DNA of 15,716 nucleotides, from NCBI GenBank assembly GCA_014379705.1, contig JACMLI010000590.1:1-15716 (forward strand). The letters run 5' to 3'. The position numbers were made by a program, and so were the translations under genes. The notes beneath the pieces were generated by a model. It saw nothing but the letters and a program-made list of their open reading frames with translations. It was not told the origin of the DNA and did no database searches. Origin of the DNA: Gemmatimonadaceae bacterium. GTDB taxonomy: Bacteria > Gemmatimonadota > Gemmatimonadetes > Gemmatimonadales > Gemmatimonadaceae. Below, in pieces: positions 8,048 to 15,554 of this stretch. Position 1 is the first letter of the stretch. Each line of letters begins with the position of its first letter.

Positions 8048-10675
8048 ATGATGGCAGCTGCAACCCTTGGGTTGGGTCTCCGCGTGCTCATCGCGGCGAC
8101 CCTTCTCAAGGTGATCCTGTCCACGATCCTGTTCGCAGGGGCCTTCGCGACGCTGTGGACGAACCTGGGCCCGCGCCACTTGTTGATGTTCGTCCACGTC
8201 CTCGTGTTCGGGGGCGTCGGTGGGTTCCTCCTGCTCACGGGAAGGCGCGACCGGAGAGCGACCCTGCTGGGCACGGCGTTCCTGCTCACTGCCGCCGTGT
8301 TTGCCGACTACGCCCCCGCCGTACTGCTGGCGAACGGCATATCGATCGCGCCCGCGCTTGCGTGGCTGCTGTCGTTGCAGGTCGATGCTTTCACCGCGTG
8401 GGTGCTCTGGGCTTTCGTCGCGGACTTCCCTCAGGTTCCACCGTTCGGGCTGCGACATGAGCTGCCGCTCTGGGGGGCGCGCGTCGCGCTGGTCGTAGGC
8501 ATCGCCCTTTTCGCCGTCAGCCTGGCAGTCTCCACGCTCCCCCTCTCCGCGAGCCTCGTGGCGAACTTCCAGCCCTTCGTGCGCACGGTCACGGGGTCAA
8601 CACCCTGGTACTGGATCATCCAGTACACCCTGGAATTGCCTGCGCTGGTCGTGATGGTGTGGAAGGCGGGGGGCGCTCTCGTTGCCGAGCGACGCCGGAC
8701 CCGACTCCTGATTGGCGCCCTGATCGCGGGGATCGCTCCCACCGTGCTCTACATCCTCGTCGTCTCAATCTCGCCGTGGGCCGCCCGCGCCTTGCCGCTG
8801 TCGATCGCCGGATGGCTGATCTACCCCACGCTCCTCTCCACACCGTTCACGACAGCGTACGCCGTGGTGGTGGAAGATGCACTCGACGCGCGATTGCTCA
8901 TTCGTCGCGCCGCACAATACGCCCTCGCGCGCTACACGCTGATCGCGGCCGCGTCGATCCCCATCGTCCTCCTGCTCGTGGCGCTGTACCAGCAGCGCGC
9001 GCGCAGCATCCAGGACGTGCTCACCGGCGGAAACGGCCTTCTCCTCCTCGCGCTCGCAACGCTGTCGACGGTGGCCTATCGCGGACGGCGCCGCGCCCTC
9101 GATGGCCTCGATCGACGCTTCTTCCGCGAGCAGTACGATTCACGCCGGATCCTGAACCAGCTCGTCGCCGAGTGCCGGCGGGCAACCACGCGAGCCGAAC
9201 TCGCACAGACGCTGCAAGTGGAGATCGACCGGGCACTGCATCCCGAGTCCTTGTCGGTGCTGCTCCAGGATCGCGCCGACGGACCATTCGTCGCGCCGCA
9301 TGGCAGCACGAGGCCCCTCCCGGAAGACACGCGCTTGCCCCTCGTGCTGCGCGAGGTGGAACTCCTCGACGTGGACTTTGAACGGCCGGGCGAGGCGTTG
9401 CTTGCGATCACCGAAAGCGACCGTCGCTGGCTCGCCGATGCGGGAACGCGATTGCTCCTTCCCCTCCGCTCCGCTGGTCGCGACCTCGCCGGACTCGTCA
9501 CGCTCGGGGAGAAGCGAAGTGAACTCGCTTTCTCCGACGAGGACCGGCTGCTGCTCACGAGCGTTGCGTCCGCGGCGTCGCTCGCGCTCGGGAACCTCAG
9601 CGTCCCCATGCTGCGCGCCAGTGGCGAAGCGACCGCACGGCCGGTGCCTGGTGAACTGCCCGCCATGGAGTGTCATCGCTGTGGCCGTGTGGAGGCGTCG
9701 GGCGTTGCGCGCTGCACCCGCTGTGACGGCGTGACCTATGAAGCTCCGGTTCCCGACGTGCTGGCCGGCAAGTTCCGCGTACTCGAACGCATCGGGTCTG
9801 GCGGCATGGGGGTGGTGTACCGCGCCATGGACGTGGGGCTCCAACGATTGGTAGCCATCAAGGCCCTCCCCGAGATGTCACCCGGGCAAGCCGCGAGGCT
9901 GCGGCGCGAGGCGCGAAACATGGCGGCGGTGGTGCATGGCAACCTCGCACTCATCTACGGCAGTGAGTCCTGGAACGGCATGCCCCTGCTCGTCGAGGAG
10001 TTCCTGGAGGGGGGCACGCTCGACGCGCACCTCGGTGCGGGACCGATGCCCGCGTCGCGCGTGCTGGAAATGGGCGTGGCCCTCTCCGACGCCGTCGGGG
10101 CTCTTCACCGCGCGGGCATGCTGCACCGTGACATCAAGCCCAGCAACATCGGCTTCACTCAGCACGGCGTCCCCAAGCTGCTCGACTTCGGACTGGCGCG
10201 CTTCGTTCCAGGTTCCAACCTGATCGACCGGTTCCGCACGGAAGAGCGCGAGATCATCCGCGCTGCAGGTGGGTCGGCCGGCAGCGACCGCTTCCTCACC
10301 GCCTCGACCGAGGGCCGCATCGCCGGCACTCCCCTCTACCTCTCCCCCGAGGCGATCGGCGGAGCGGAACCGGAACCGTCGTTCGACCTCTGGAGCTTGT
10401 GCGTCGTGATGTTCGAGGCGATCTCGGGGAGCCATCCGGCCCACGATTCATCGGCGCTGAAGACCCTGGTCCGCATCGCCACCGGGGGCATTCGTACCCT
10501 CCACGACGTGGCGCCCGGGACGCATCCCGAGGTCTCGGCATTCTTCCACCGCGCGCTCGCCCAGGACCCCGCGCTGCGTCCCCGCAGCGCCGAGGCGCTC
10601 CGGGAGCAACTGGTCGGCCTGTTTTCCGTCGTTGGCAACGCCCCACCCGCGGCCCCCGACGTCGTGGCGCGTTAG
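8048..10675 (+). CDS. Membrane Ser/Thr protein kinase with GAF-like domain and zinc ribbon
   Basis: An 875-residue fused sensor kinase. Residues 1-350 hold about ten hydrophobic segments. A linker containing DRRFFREQYDSRRIL (355-369) resembles that before GAF domains in multi-pass sensor proteins. A GAF-like domain spans roughly 370-518. A four-cysteine zinc ribbon follows (Cys542, Cys545, Cys556, Cys559). A Hanks-type kinase fills 576-860, with glycine loop GSGGMG (583-588), VAIK lysine (Lys605), helix-C Glu621, HRDIKPSN (Asp695, Asn700), DFG (713-715), SPE (766-768), Asp780 and Arg844. All core catalytic residues are present, so it should be active. The DFG-to-SPE segment is about 56 residues, longer than usual. 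The start has no clear Shine-Dalgarno and lies four bases after the previous stop, suggesting translational coupling. The stimulus and targets are unknown. Confidence 0.93.
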   Translation: MMAAATLGLGLRVLIAATLLKVILSTILFAGAFATLWTNLGPRHLLMFVHVLVFGGVGGFLLLTGRRDRRATLLGTAFLLTAAVFADYAPAVLLANGISIAPALAWLLSLQVDAFTAWVLWAFVADFPQVPPFGLRHELPLWGARVALVVGIALFAVSLAVSTLPLSASLVANFQPFVRTVTGSTPWYWIIQYTLELPALVVMVWKAGGALVAERRRTRLLIGALIAGIAPTVLYILVVSISPWAARALPLSIAGWLIYPTLLSTPFTTAYAVVVEDALDARLLIRRAAQYALARYTLIAAASIPIVLLLVALYQQRARSIQDVLTGGNGLLLLALATLSTVAYRGRRRALDGLDRRFFREQYDSRRILNQLVAECRRATTRAELAQTLQVEIDRALHPESLSVLLQDRADGPFVAPHGSTRPLPEDTRLPLVLREVELLDVDFERPGEALLAITESDRRWLADAGTRLLLPLRSAGRDLAGLVTLGEKRSELAFSDEDRLLLTSVASAASLALGNLSVPMLRASGEATARPVPGELPAMECHRCGRVEASGVARCTRCDGVTYEAPVPDVLAGKFRVLERIGSGGMGVVYRAMDVGLQRLVAIKALPEMSPGQAARLRREARNMAAVVHGNLALIYGSESWNGMPLLVEEFLEGGTLDAHLGAGPMPASRVLEMGVALSDAVGALHRAGMLHRDIKPSNIGFTQHGVPKLLDFGLARFVPGSNLIDRFRTEEREIIRAAGGSAGSDRFLTASTEGRIAGTPLYLSPEAIGGAEPEPSFDLWSLCVVMFEAISGSHPAHDSSALKTLVRIATGGIRTLHDVAPGTHPEVSAFFHRALAQDPALRPRSAEALREQLVGLFSVVGNAPPAAPDVVAR

Positions 10676-12348
10676 CGTTGCTTGACCGGGCGACGCTTGA
10701 CCTCCGTGGTCACGTCGAACGTGTAGCCCGCGAAGCTGATCGGGGGAACCACCGCGGGCGCCTCGTTCTCGAACTCGAGCACGATCCTGGCTCCCCTCCC
10801 CATCCGCACGCCGATGGCGCCGTGGCGCGCCAGGATCTGCTGGTCGTCCTGCTCCAGATAAGCCCGCAGTGCAGCCCGCGCCGTGCGGAATTGCTGCACG
10901 CTCGGAGGTCCGAGGGTCTCCACCACCAGTCCCAGCCCAAGGACCTCGCCCAGCGTGCGACCCTCGCGTTCCTTCGCCCACGCCACCACGGCGTGGCAGC
11001 TTGCGGTGATCCCCGCATTGTGGGTCTTCTCGCGCAATACATCGCAGAATGCGGCGACCCCCTCAATAACGTTCGCATCGATGAGCGCCGACGCCGCCTC
11101 GGCGAGCCCCTGCCCCAGACCAACGAACGGCGCGAGCACATGCGAGGCCAGGGCGCGAACCTTCGCATCACGAATGACGAGTTCTCCGATCGTGGCCCGG
11201 TGCTCCGATAACAGCAAACGAACAGGCTCGGCGCGACCACGCACCATGATGCGCCGCCACAGCTCCATCATGGTCGCCGACGCGGCATTCCGGTGTGGCG
11301 CCGGAACCGTCAGGCGTGCCGCACCGTGAGGGAGGCTGGTGATGCCGAGCGTGGCGCACACGTGGTCGATGCGGCAGGCGTAGCCCACGCTATCGGTGTC
11401 GAGTTCACCCGCGAAGTGCAGCCCGAGCACCGCGCGCCCGGCCCCGAGCGACGCTCCCGCACTCGCGAAGACGAGGGCCCCGGAATCGCCGGCTCTGGCC
11501 CAGGTTCCGGTCCCTGACTCCACCTTGATGCAATCCCTGAAGAGGATCTTCCGGGGCGAGGCGCCGACGGGCGCGACGCCCTCGTCGATGTATCCGCTCC
11601 AGAATGCCGCCGCGACGCGTCCGGTGCGAAGCCGCGTCGAGACCCCGAACTTCCGGACACGCTCCCTGCACTGGGCATCACCAATCCGCATGACAGCGGC
11701 CCCCATGTCCGGTACCGAGAAATGCGCCCGCTCCATGTCGGACACGCTGGCGATCGCGCAGTCGACATTGCGCACGAGTTCCGACGCCAGGCCGTCGGCA
11801 CGCAGCAGCCGGCCGAGCAGCCGCGGCTCGGCGGAGGATCCCAACTTCTGCGCGGCGGGCTGGCGGATGTCGATCGTCTCGCCCTCACGGACCTGGCCGA
11901 GGACGTGTGCATTGGAGAGCAACACCACCTGGTCATTCACAAGGTCCCACGCCCACCCGCCGAGGGTGCCCCCAGCAGTAGCCGACGACCCGATGCTCAC
12001 GCCACCGGGCACACGATCATGCACCCCGAAGGGATCGAAGCCACGGTGCAGGACACACGGCGCCGACTCGGCAACGTCGGTGAGGATCTCCAACTCGTCG
12101 CCACTCTCCGGGTCCGGGAGGCGAAGGCGGTCGTCGACGAGGCGACCCTCCGGCTTTCCCTTCCCGCCCTTCCTCACGAACAGGCGGATCGCGAGGTCGC
12201 CTGTGGGCACGCCCTTTCGCAGCTTTGGGCCATACCCGACGGCCTGGCCGCCGCAGTCACGCAAGAAGCGTTCGGGCTCATTCACCACGAACGTGCGCGC
12301 GGCTCGCAGCTGCTTGTTCTGGGTCGCATCATGCGGACGCCTGGCCAT
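10672..12348 (-). CDS. Cytosolic trypsin-fold serine protease-like protein (NAL1-like)
   Basis: A 558-residue protein with the three triad motifs of a chymotrypsin-fold protease: His148 in LLSNAHVLG, Asp196 in NVDCAIA and Ser289 in AGDSGALVF. The block TAGGTLGGWAWDLVNDQ before the histidine resembles bacterial relatives of the plant NARROW LEAF 1 protease; this is from memory. About 110 residues precede the protease core and about 220 mostly helical residues of unknown type follow it. No signal peptide is seen, so it is probably cytoplasmic. The frame is open to 12528, but ATG 12348 is preferred: GAGG lies six bases upstream and a promoter-like pair lies behind it. Its TAA interlocks with the kinase TAG on the other strand. 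Substrate unknown. Confidence 0.8.
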   Translation of the reverse strand: MARRPHDATQNKQLRAARTFVVNEPERFLRDCGGQAVGYGPKLRKGVPTGDLAIRLFVRKGGKGKPEGRLVDDRLRLPDPESGDELEILTDVAESAPCVLHRGFDPFGVHDRVPGGVSIGSSATAGGTLGGWAWDLVNDQVVLLSNAHVLGQVREGETIDIRQPAAQKLGSSAEPRLLGRLLRADGLASELVRNVDCAIASVSDMERAHFSVPDMGAAVMRIGDAQCRERVRKFGVSTRLRTGRVAAAFWSGYIDEGVAPVGASPRKILFRDCIKVESGTGTWARAGDSGALVFASAGASLGAGRAVLGLHFAGELDTDSVGYACRIDHVCATLGITSLPHGAARLTVPAPHRNAASATMMELWRRIMVRGRAEPVRLLLSEHRATIGELVIRDAKVRALASHVLAPFVGLGQGLAEAASALIDANVIEGVAAFCDVLREKTHNAGITASCHAVVAWAKEREGRTLGEVLGLGLVVETLGPPSVQQFRTARAALRAYLEQDDQQILARHGAIGVRMGRGARIVLEFENEAPAVVPPISFAGYTFDVTTEVKRRPVKQR

Positions 12349-12375
12349 GCCGAGCCTCGAGACGACGGGATGGGC

Positions 12376-12405
12376 AGCATAGCCCATTCCCGTCCGGCTC
12401 GACAA
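12376..12405 (-). promoter_or_regulatory. Probable promoter of the protease gene
   Basis: Read on the minus strand, TTGTCG (12400-12405) is followed after 18 bases by TATGCT (12376-12381). Transcription would begin about 20 bases before the ATG at 12348, whose GAGG ribosome site lies in between. This supports the shorter protease start over the reading-frame extension to 12528. The match is moderate and made by eye. Confidence 0.4.
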
Positions 12406-12499
12406 GGACCGCTGATCCCCCGCACCCGGAACGCGACCCCGCGCCGAAACTACTCGTCCCATTCGCCATGCCCATCGCAGGTCCCGCGCGTTGGGTACG

Positions 12500-12528
12500 T
12501 TGCACCCGCACGGCTGCGATGGGATCAT
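12500..12528 (+). promoter_or_regulatory. Weak candidate promoter of the amidohydrolase gene
   Basis: TTGCAC (12500-12505) and GATCAT (12523-12528) are separated by 17 bases. Both boxes match the consensus only partly. The position, about 30 bases before the ATG at 12564, is suitable. No stronger pair was seen in the 215-base divergent region. Confidence 0.25.
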
Positions 12529-12563
12529 CGCTGCCAGTGCTTCACTGCGTTCACGGAGCCCTC

Positions 12564-13961
12564 ATGCGACTTCACCTCCTCGCCGCCATCGCGCTCACCG
12601 GCGCCCTGGGCACCCCTGCCCTCGCCCAGGTCACCGCCTTTGTCGACGTCTCGGTCCTCCCCATGGATCGTGAGCGCGTGCTCGAGCGCCAGACCGTGAT
12701 CGTCCGCGATGGCAAGGTCGCGAGTATCGGGCCGGCGAGCAGCACCAGCGTCCCCGCTGGGGCCACTCGCATAGACGGGCGCGGCAAGTTCCTGATGCCC
12801 GGCCTCGCCGAGATGCACTCGCACGTGCCCCCGCAAAGCGCGGCGGAGCAAGTGCTCAAGGACATCATGTTCCTGTACATCGCGAACGGCGTGACGACCA
12901 TTCGAGGCATGTTGGGCGCCCCGTACCAGATCGACCTGGCGAAGCGCCTCAACAGTGGGCAGATGCTCGGACCGACGTTCTTCGTCGCCGCGCCATCGCT
13001 CAACGGCAACACCGCGCCCGACCCCGCCACCGCCGCGCGCCTCGTGCGCGAGCACAAGGCCGCCGGCTACGACCTGCTCAAGATCCACCCGGGGCCGTCG
13101 CGCGCGTCGTACGACTCGGCGGTGGTCGTGGCACGGCAGGTCGGTATCACGTTAGGCGGCCACGTCCCGGCCGCCGTGGGGATCGACCGCGCCATCGAGG
13201 CTCGCCAGGCGACCATCGATCACCTCGACGGCTACCTCGAAGGGTCGGTGAGCGACGAGATGAAGCGTCGCATCGCCTCGCCGACGGACACGGTGCGCCC
13301 GCAGGAGATCTGGCGCGCGGTGCAGCCGGCGAAGTTCCGGGACTATGCGCGTCGCACGAAGGCGGCCGGCGTCTACAACGTGCCGACGATGTACCTGTGG
13401 GAGAACTTCGGCACCACCGAAACCGCCGAACAGATCGTCGCGGCGCGCGAGGAGATGAAATACGCCACGCGTCAGCAGGTGAACGGCTGGATGAACCAGA
13501 AGCGCCAGCGCGCGAACTTCGACCAGCAGATGGGTGTCACCGCCGCCGATGCCGACCTGCAGGTGCAGCTGCGGCGCCAGATGCTCAAGGCCCTCGCCGA
13601 CGAAGGAGCTCCCCTGTTGATGGGCACCGACTCCCCGCAGATGTTCAACGTCCCGGGCTTCGCGCTGCACCGTGAGTTGCAGGTGGCGGCGAAGTCGGGC
13701 CTTACGCCGTGGCAAATCCTGCAGAGCGGCACGGCGACCGTGGCGAAGTACGCGAGCGAGGTGCTCAAGCTTGACGGCGCCTTCGGTACCGTCGCCCCCG
13801 GCATGCGAGCCGACCTCGTCATGCTCGATGCCAACCCGCTGCAGGACGTGGCGAACCTGGCGAAGCGCGCCGGCGTGATGGTGCGTGGAAAGTGGGTGAG
13901 CGGGGAAGAGATTCGGCGCGGACTCGAGGAGCTCGAGGGAAGGATGAAAGCGACCCAGTAG
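12564..13961 (+). CDS. Secreted metal-dependent amidohydrolase family protein
   Basis: Hydrolase of the amidohydrolase superfamily (imidazolonepropionase/prolidase-like branch), 465 aa. The first 22 residues form a Sec signal peptide with cleavage after PALA, so it acts outside the cytoplasm. Metal-site candidates are His85 and His87 in EMHSHV, Lys173 in LLKIHPG (possible carboxylated bridge), His200 in GGHVP, His220 in IDHLDG and Asp356 in MGTDSP. The end VAPGMRADLVMLDANPL is the usual closing block of the composite beta-sandwich. The ATG at 12564 is chosen over the longer open frame because it has GGAG five bases upstream and begins the signal peptide. It is divergent from the protease gene. 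Substrate cannot be assigned; relatives act on peptides, cyclic amides and carbamates. Confidence 0.88.
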   Translation: MRLHLLAAIALTGALGTPALAQVTAFVDVSVLPMDRERVLERQTVIVRDGKVASIGPASSTSVPAGATRIDGRGKFLMPGLAEMHSHVPPQSAAEQVLKDIMFLYIANGVTTIRGMLGAPYQIDLAKRLNSGQMLGPTFFVAAPSLNGNTAPDPATAARLVREHKAAGYDLLKIHPGPSRASYDSAVVVARQVGITLGGHVPAAVGIDRAIEARQATIDHLDGYLEGSVSDEMKRRIASPTDTVRPQEIWRAVQPAKFRDYARRTKAAGVYNVPTMYLWENFGTTETAEQIVAAREEMKYATRQQVNGWMNQKRQRANFDQQMGVTAADADLQVQLRRQMLKALADEGAPLLMGTDSPQMFNVPGFALHRELQVAAKSGLTPWQILQSGTATVAKYASEVLKLDGAFGTVAPGMRADLVMLDANPLQDVANLAKRAGVMVRGKWVSGEEIRRGLEELEGRMKATQ

Positions 13962-13973
13962 TACACGCTGGGT

Positions 13974-14155
13974 GCTGGGGCTGGTTGCTGGTTTCTAAGG
14001 GCTGGTGCTGCTACTGGTTGCTCACTGGTTGCTGGTTGCTCACTGGGTGCTCAGCTACCCAGCCAGCACTCAGCAACGAGTAGCACTGGACCAGCACCAG
14101 CCCGCAACCAGTAGCAGCAGCACTAGCGCGTCAGGAACCAGCAACCAGCCCCAGC
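13974..14155. repeat. Large imperfect palindrome of GCTGGTT-like words
   Basis: The outer arms are identical for 20 bases: GCTGGGGCTGGTTGCTGGTT at 13974-13993 and its reverse complement at 14136-14155. A second pair, GTGCTGCTACTGGTTGC at 14005-14021, matches 14104-14123 in reverse complement except for one extra AGC. A small inner hairpin CTGGGT/ACCCAG lies at 14043-14062. The left half is written almost entirely in six- or seven-base words beginning GCT (GCTGGTT, GCTGGTG, GCTGGGT) and the right half in words beginning AGC. It fills the gap between two convergent genes, so it may act as a two-way terminator or be a dispersed intergenic repeat. Confidence 0.85.
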
Positions 14156-14436
14156 TCGCCGTTCAGACGGGAACCGTACATCCCTTCGAGCTCCTGAATC
14201 TTCCGCTTGGGATGGATGCCAGGCGGCAGGTTCGGCCTGATGTGCTGCGCGAAGAAACGGTCGGACTCGGCCTTGGACTCCCAGAATTCCACGATTCGCA
14301 TGCCATCCGGCGTGGCGTGCGCCGTGTGCAGGATGAAGCCGGGAGCCACCTGCATCCGCGGCTCGATCACCGCTGCAATATTCTTGTAGAGGTCGGGAGT
14401 GAGTCCTGCCGCCTCCGACGTCATCATGATTGCCAT
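14131..14436 (-). CDS. Small ABM-fold (antibiotic biosynthesis monooxygenase-like) protein
   Basis: A 101-residue protein resembling the ABM dimeric alpha/beta-barrel family: an N-terminal helix (LTPDLYKNIAAVIE), a central strand pair PGFILHTAH and MRIVEFWESKAESDRFFAQHI, and a C-terminal helix before a short tail. Members include cofactor-free oxygenases and many proteins of unknown role; no catalytic residue can be assigned. ATG 14436 is chosen because AAGGA lies five bases upstream; the frame is open to 14745, but that extension runs into the regulator gene and looks non-coding. The last residues (LVAGS) and the TGA are encoded by the right arm of the palindrome. It lies 178 bases downstream of a TetR-family gene on the same strand, possibly its regulator. 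Confidence 0.75.
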   Translation of the reverse strand: MAIMMTSEAAGLTPDLYKNIAAVIEPRMQVAPGFILHTAHATPDGMRIVEFWESKAESDRFFAQHIRPNLPPGIHPKRKIQELEGMYGSRLNGELGLVAGS

Positions 14437-14542
14437 CTGTCCTTGCCTCCGTTCGGTTGGGGATCGACCACCGCAACACGCGACGTCGACCTCGCAGGAA
14501 GAAGTACGGCGATCCGGAGGCGACCTCCACCCGTCGATGGTC

Positions 14543-14574
14543 GCCCGCACCCCCTGTCCTTTGGAGGGGCGGGC
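14543..14574. promoter_or_regulatory. GC-rich hairpin between the TetR and ABM genes
   Basis: GCCCGC (14543-14548) pairs with GCGGGC (14569-14574), and inside it CCCT (14552-14555) pairs with AGGG (14565-14568), leaving a small bulge and a short loop. It lies 41 bases past the TetR stop codon on the minus strand. No T-run follows in either direction. It may end TetR transcription in part or be a protein-binding site. The rest of 14437-14614 shows nothing clear apart from the ABM ribosome site. Confidence 0.35.
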
Positions 14575-14614
14575 GGTGGCTGAGTGGGTCGGGCATGTGC
14601 CGTGGTATGCTGCA

Positions 14615-15265
14615 TCACCCGCTCGTCGGCGCACCGAGGGATTGCAGCAGTGTTTCGATGGTGAGGGCGGCGGCGCGTTCGCGGTCCATGCCTGTGAGCC
14701 CGGAATAGATGTCGGGGTACGCGAACCAGAGCGCGTGCGCGCCAAGGGTCGCCAGGACAGTCCGGGCAGAGGCGCGCACGTCGAGGGTGCGGAGCTCGCC
14801 TCGCGCGACGCCCCCTGCCACGATTCGTTCGAGTTCGCGTAGCAGTCGCTCGAGCGACTCCGACGTGTGGAACACGGCGAGTTCGGGAAAGCGGGGGAGT
14901 TCCGCGACTGTCAGCCGCATGAGGGCGACCATCTCCGGGCGCTCCATTGATCGCCAGTAGCGGTGAGCGAACCGGCGCACCTGGTCGACCGCGGTGGCCT
15001 CGAGCTCGCCCTCCGCTGCAGCCGTCGCCTCGATCGTTTGGATGACCGTCATGCGAACGACCTCACGAAAGAAGTCGTCCTTCGAGGGAAAGAGTCGCTG
15101 CACCGTGCGAAGTGAGATCGCGGCGCGTCGAGCCACGCCGCTCGCGGTGGTCGCCGCGTACCCCTGCGTGCTGAACTCGCCGAGGGCGGCCTGAAGGATA
15201 AGGATGGCGTTGCGAGAATCGGTGTTCTGCGGGCGTCCAGCTGCCCGCCGTGTGGGTGTGGTCAC
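14615..15265 (-). CDS. TetR-family transcriptional regulator
   Basis: A 216-residue one-component regulator. The N-terminal helix-turn-helix is clear around residues 24-66 (AALGEFSTQGYAATTASGVA, then RRAAISLRTVQRLFPSKDDFF), the standard TetR pattern with the closing FPSK block. The remainder is an all-helical ligand and dimer domain of no recognised subclass. The start is GTG 15265 with GGAG eight bases upstream. The ABM gene lies downstream on the same strand, and a possible small gene begins 32 bases away in the opposite direction, so TetR may control itself and either neighbour. No clear operator palindrome was found in the 32-base gap. Confidence 0.93.
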   Translation of the reverse strand: MTTPTRRAAGRPQNTDSRNAILILQAALGEFSTQGYAATTASGVARRAAISLRTVQRLFPSKDDFFREVVRMTVIQTIEATAAAEGELEATAVDQVRRFAHRYWRSMERPEMVALMRLTVAELPRFPELAVFHTSESLERLLRELERIVAGGVARGELRTLDVRASARTVLATLGAHALWFAYPDIYSGLTGMDRERAAALTIETLLQSLGAPTSG

Positions 15266-15297
15266 GTCGTGCTCCGGTTGGGAAGGCGAAGGCCCTC

Positions 15298-15546
15298 ATG
15301 GGCAGGGACCTTCGGACTGCCCACAAAGGCAACGCCCGCGCCACCTCATCCGCCCCGGGGCCGACGGGCATCTCGTTACCTCTGCGTCGTGCCGCCGAGT
15401 TGTGGCTCGCCACGGGCGTGGTCCCGGTGGCGCACATCGTGGCCGCCCTCGGCGGCGCGGGCGAACTCACCGGTGCGTTCGAGGCGATGCCGCACACGGC
15501 CACGACGGCTGCTGCCGCCGCGCGCCGCACATTCCTCCACTGGTAG
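15298..15546 (+). CDS. Possible small unrecognised protein (82 aa)
   Basis: The ATG at 15298 has AAGG five bases upstream, and the frame has the high third-position GC of its neighbours. The predicted protein has a polar start (MGRDLRTAHKGNARA), a hydrophobic middle (LWLATGVVPVAHIVAALGGAG) that could be a membrane helix or a buried core, and an alanine-rich end. No family is recognised. Against it: the gap to the divergent TetR start is only 32 bases, which leaves little room for two promoters, and it carries a TTA codon outside the local GTTAGGC pattern. It is followed after eight bases by another open frame. Confidence 0.4.
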   Translation: MGRDLRTAHKGNARATSSAPGPTGISLPLRRAAELWLATGVVPVAHIVAALGGAGELTGAFEAMPHTATTAAAAARRTFLHW

Positions 15547-15554
15547 GGCCTCCC

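Noticed and set aside
12349..12528. N-terminal extension of the protease to 12528
   Set aside because: The extension crosses the likely promoter and lacks a ribosome site, while ATG 12348 has GAGG at six bases.
13974..14155. CRISPR array
   Set aside because: The repeated words are only six to seven bases, vary in sequence, lack uniform spacers and are arranged as an inverted repeat.
14005..14583. Plus-strand open frame of 192 codons across the palindrome
   Set aside because: Its start is a translation of the repeat words (LLVAHWLLVAHW) and the rest is antisense to the ABM gene.
15298..15342. Resemblance of the first residues (MGRDLRTAHKG) to ribosomal protein THX
   Set aside because: Only a loose similarity in the first dozen residues; the basic core expected of THX is absent and the protein is too long.
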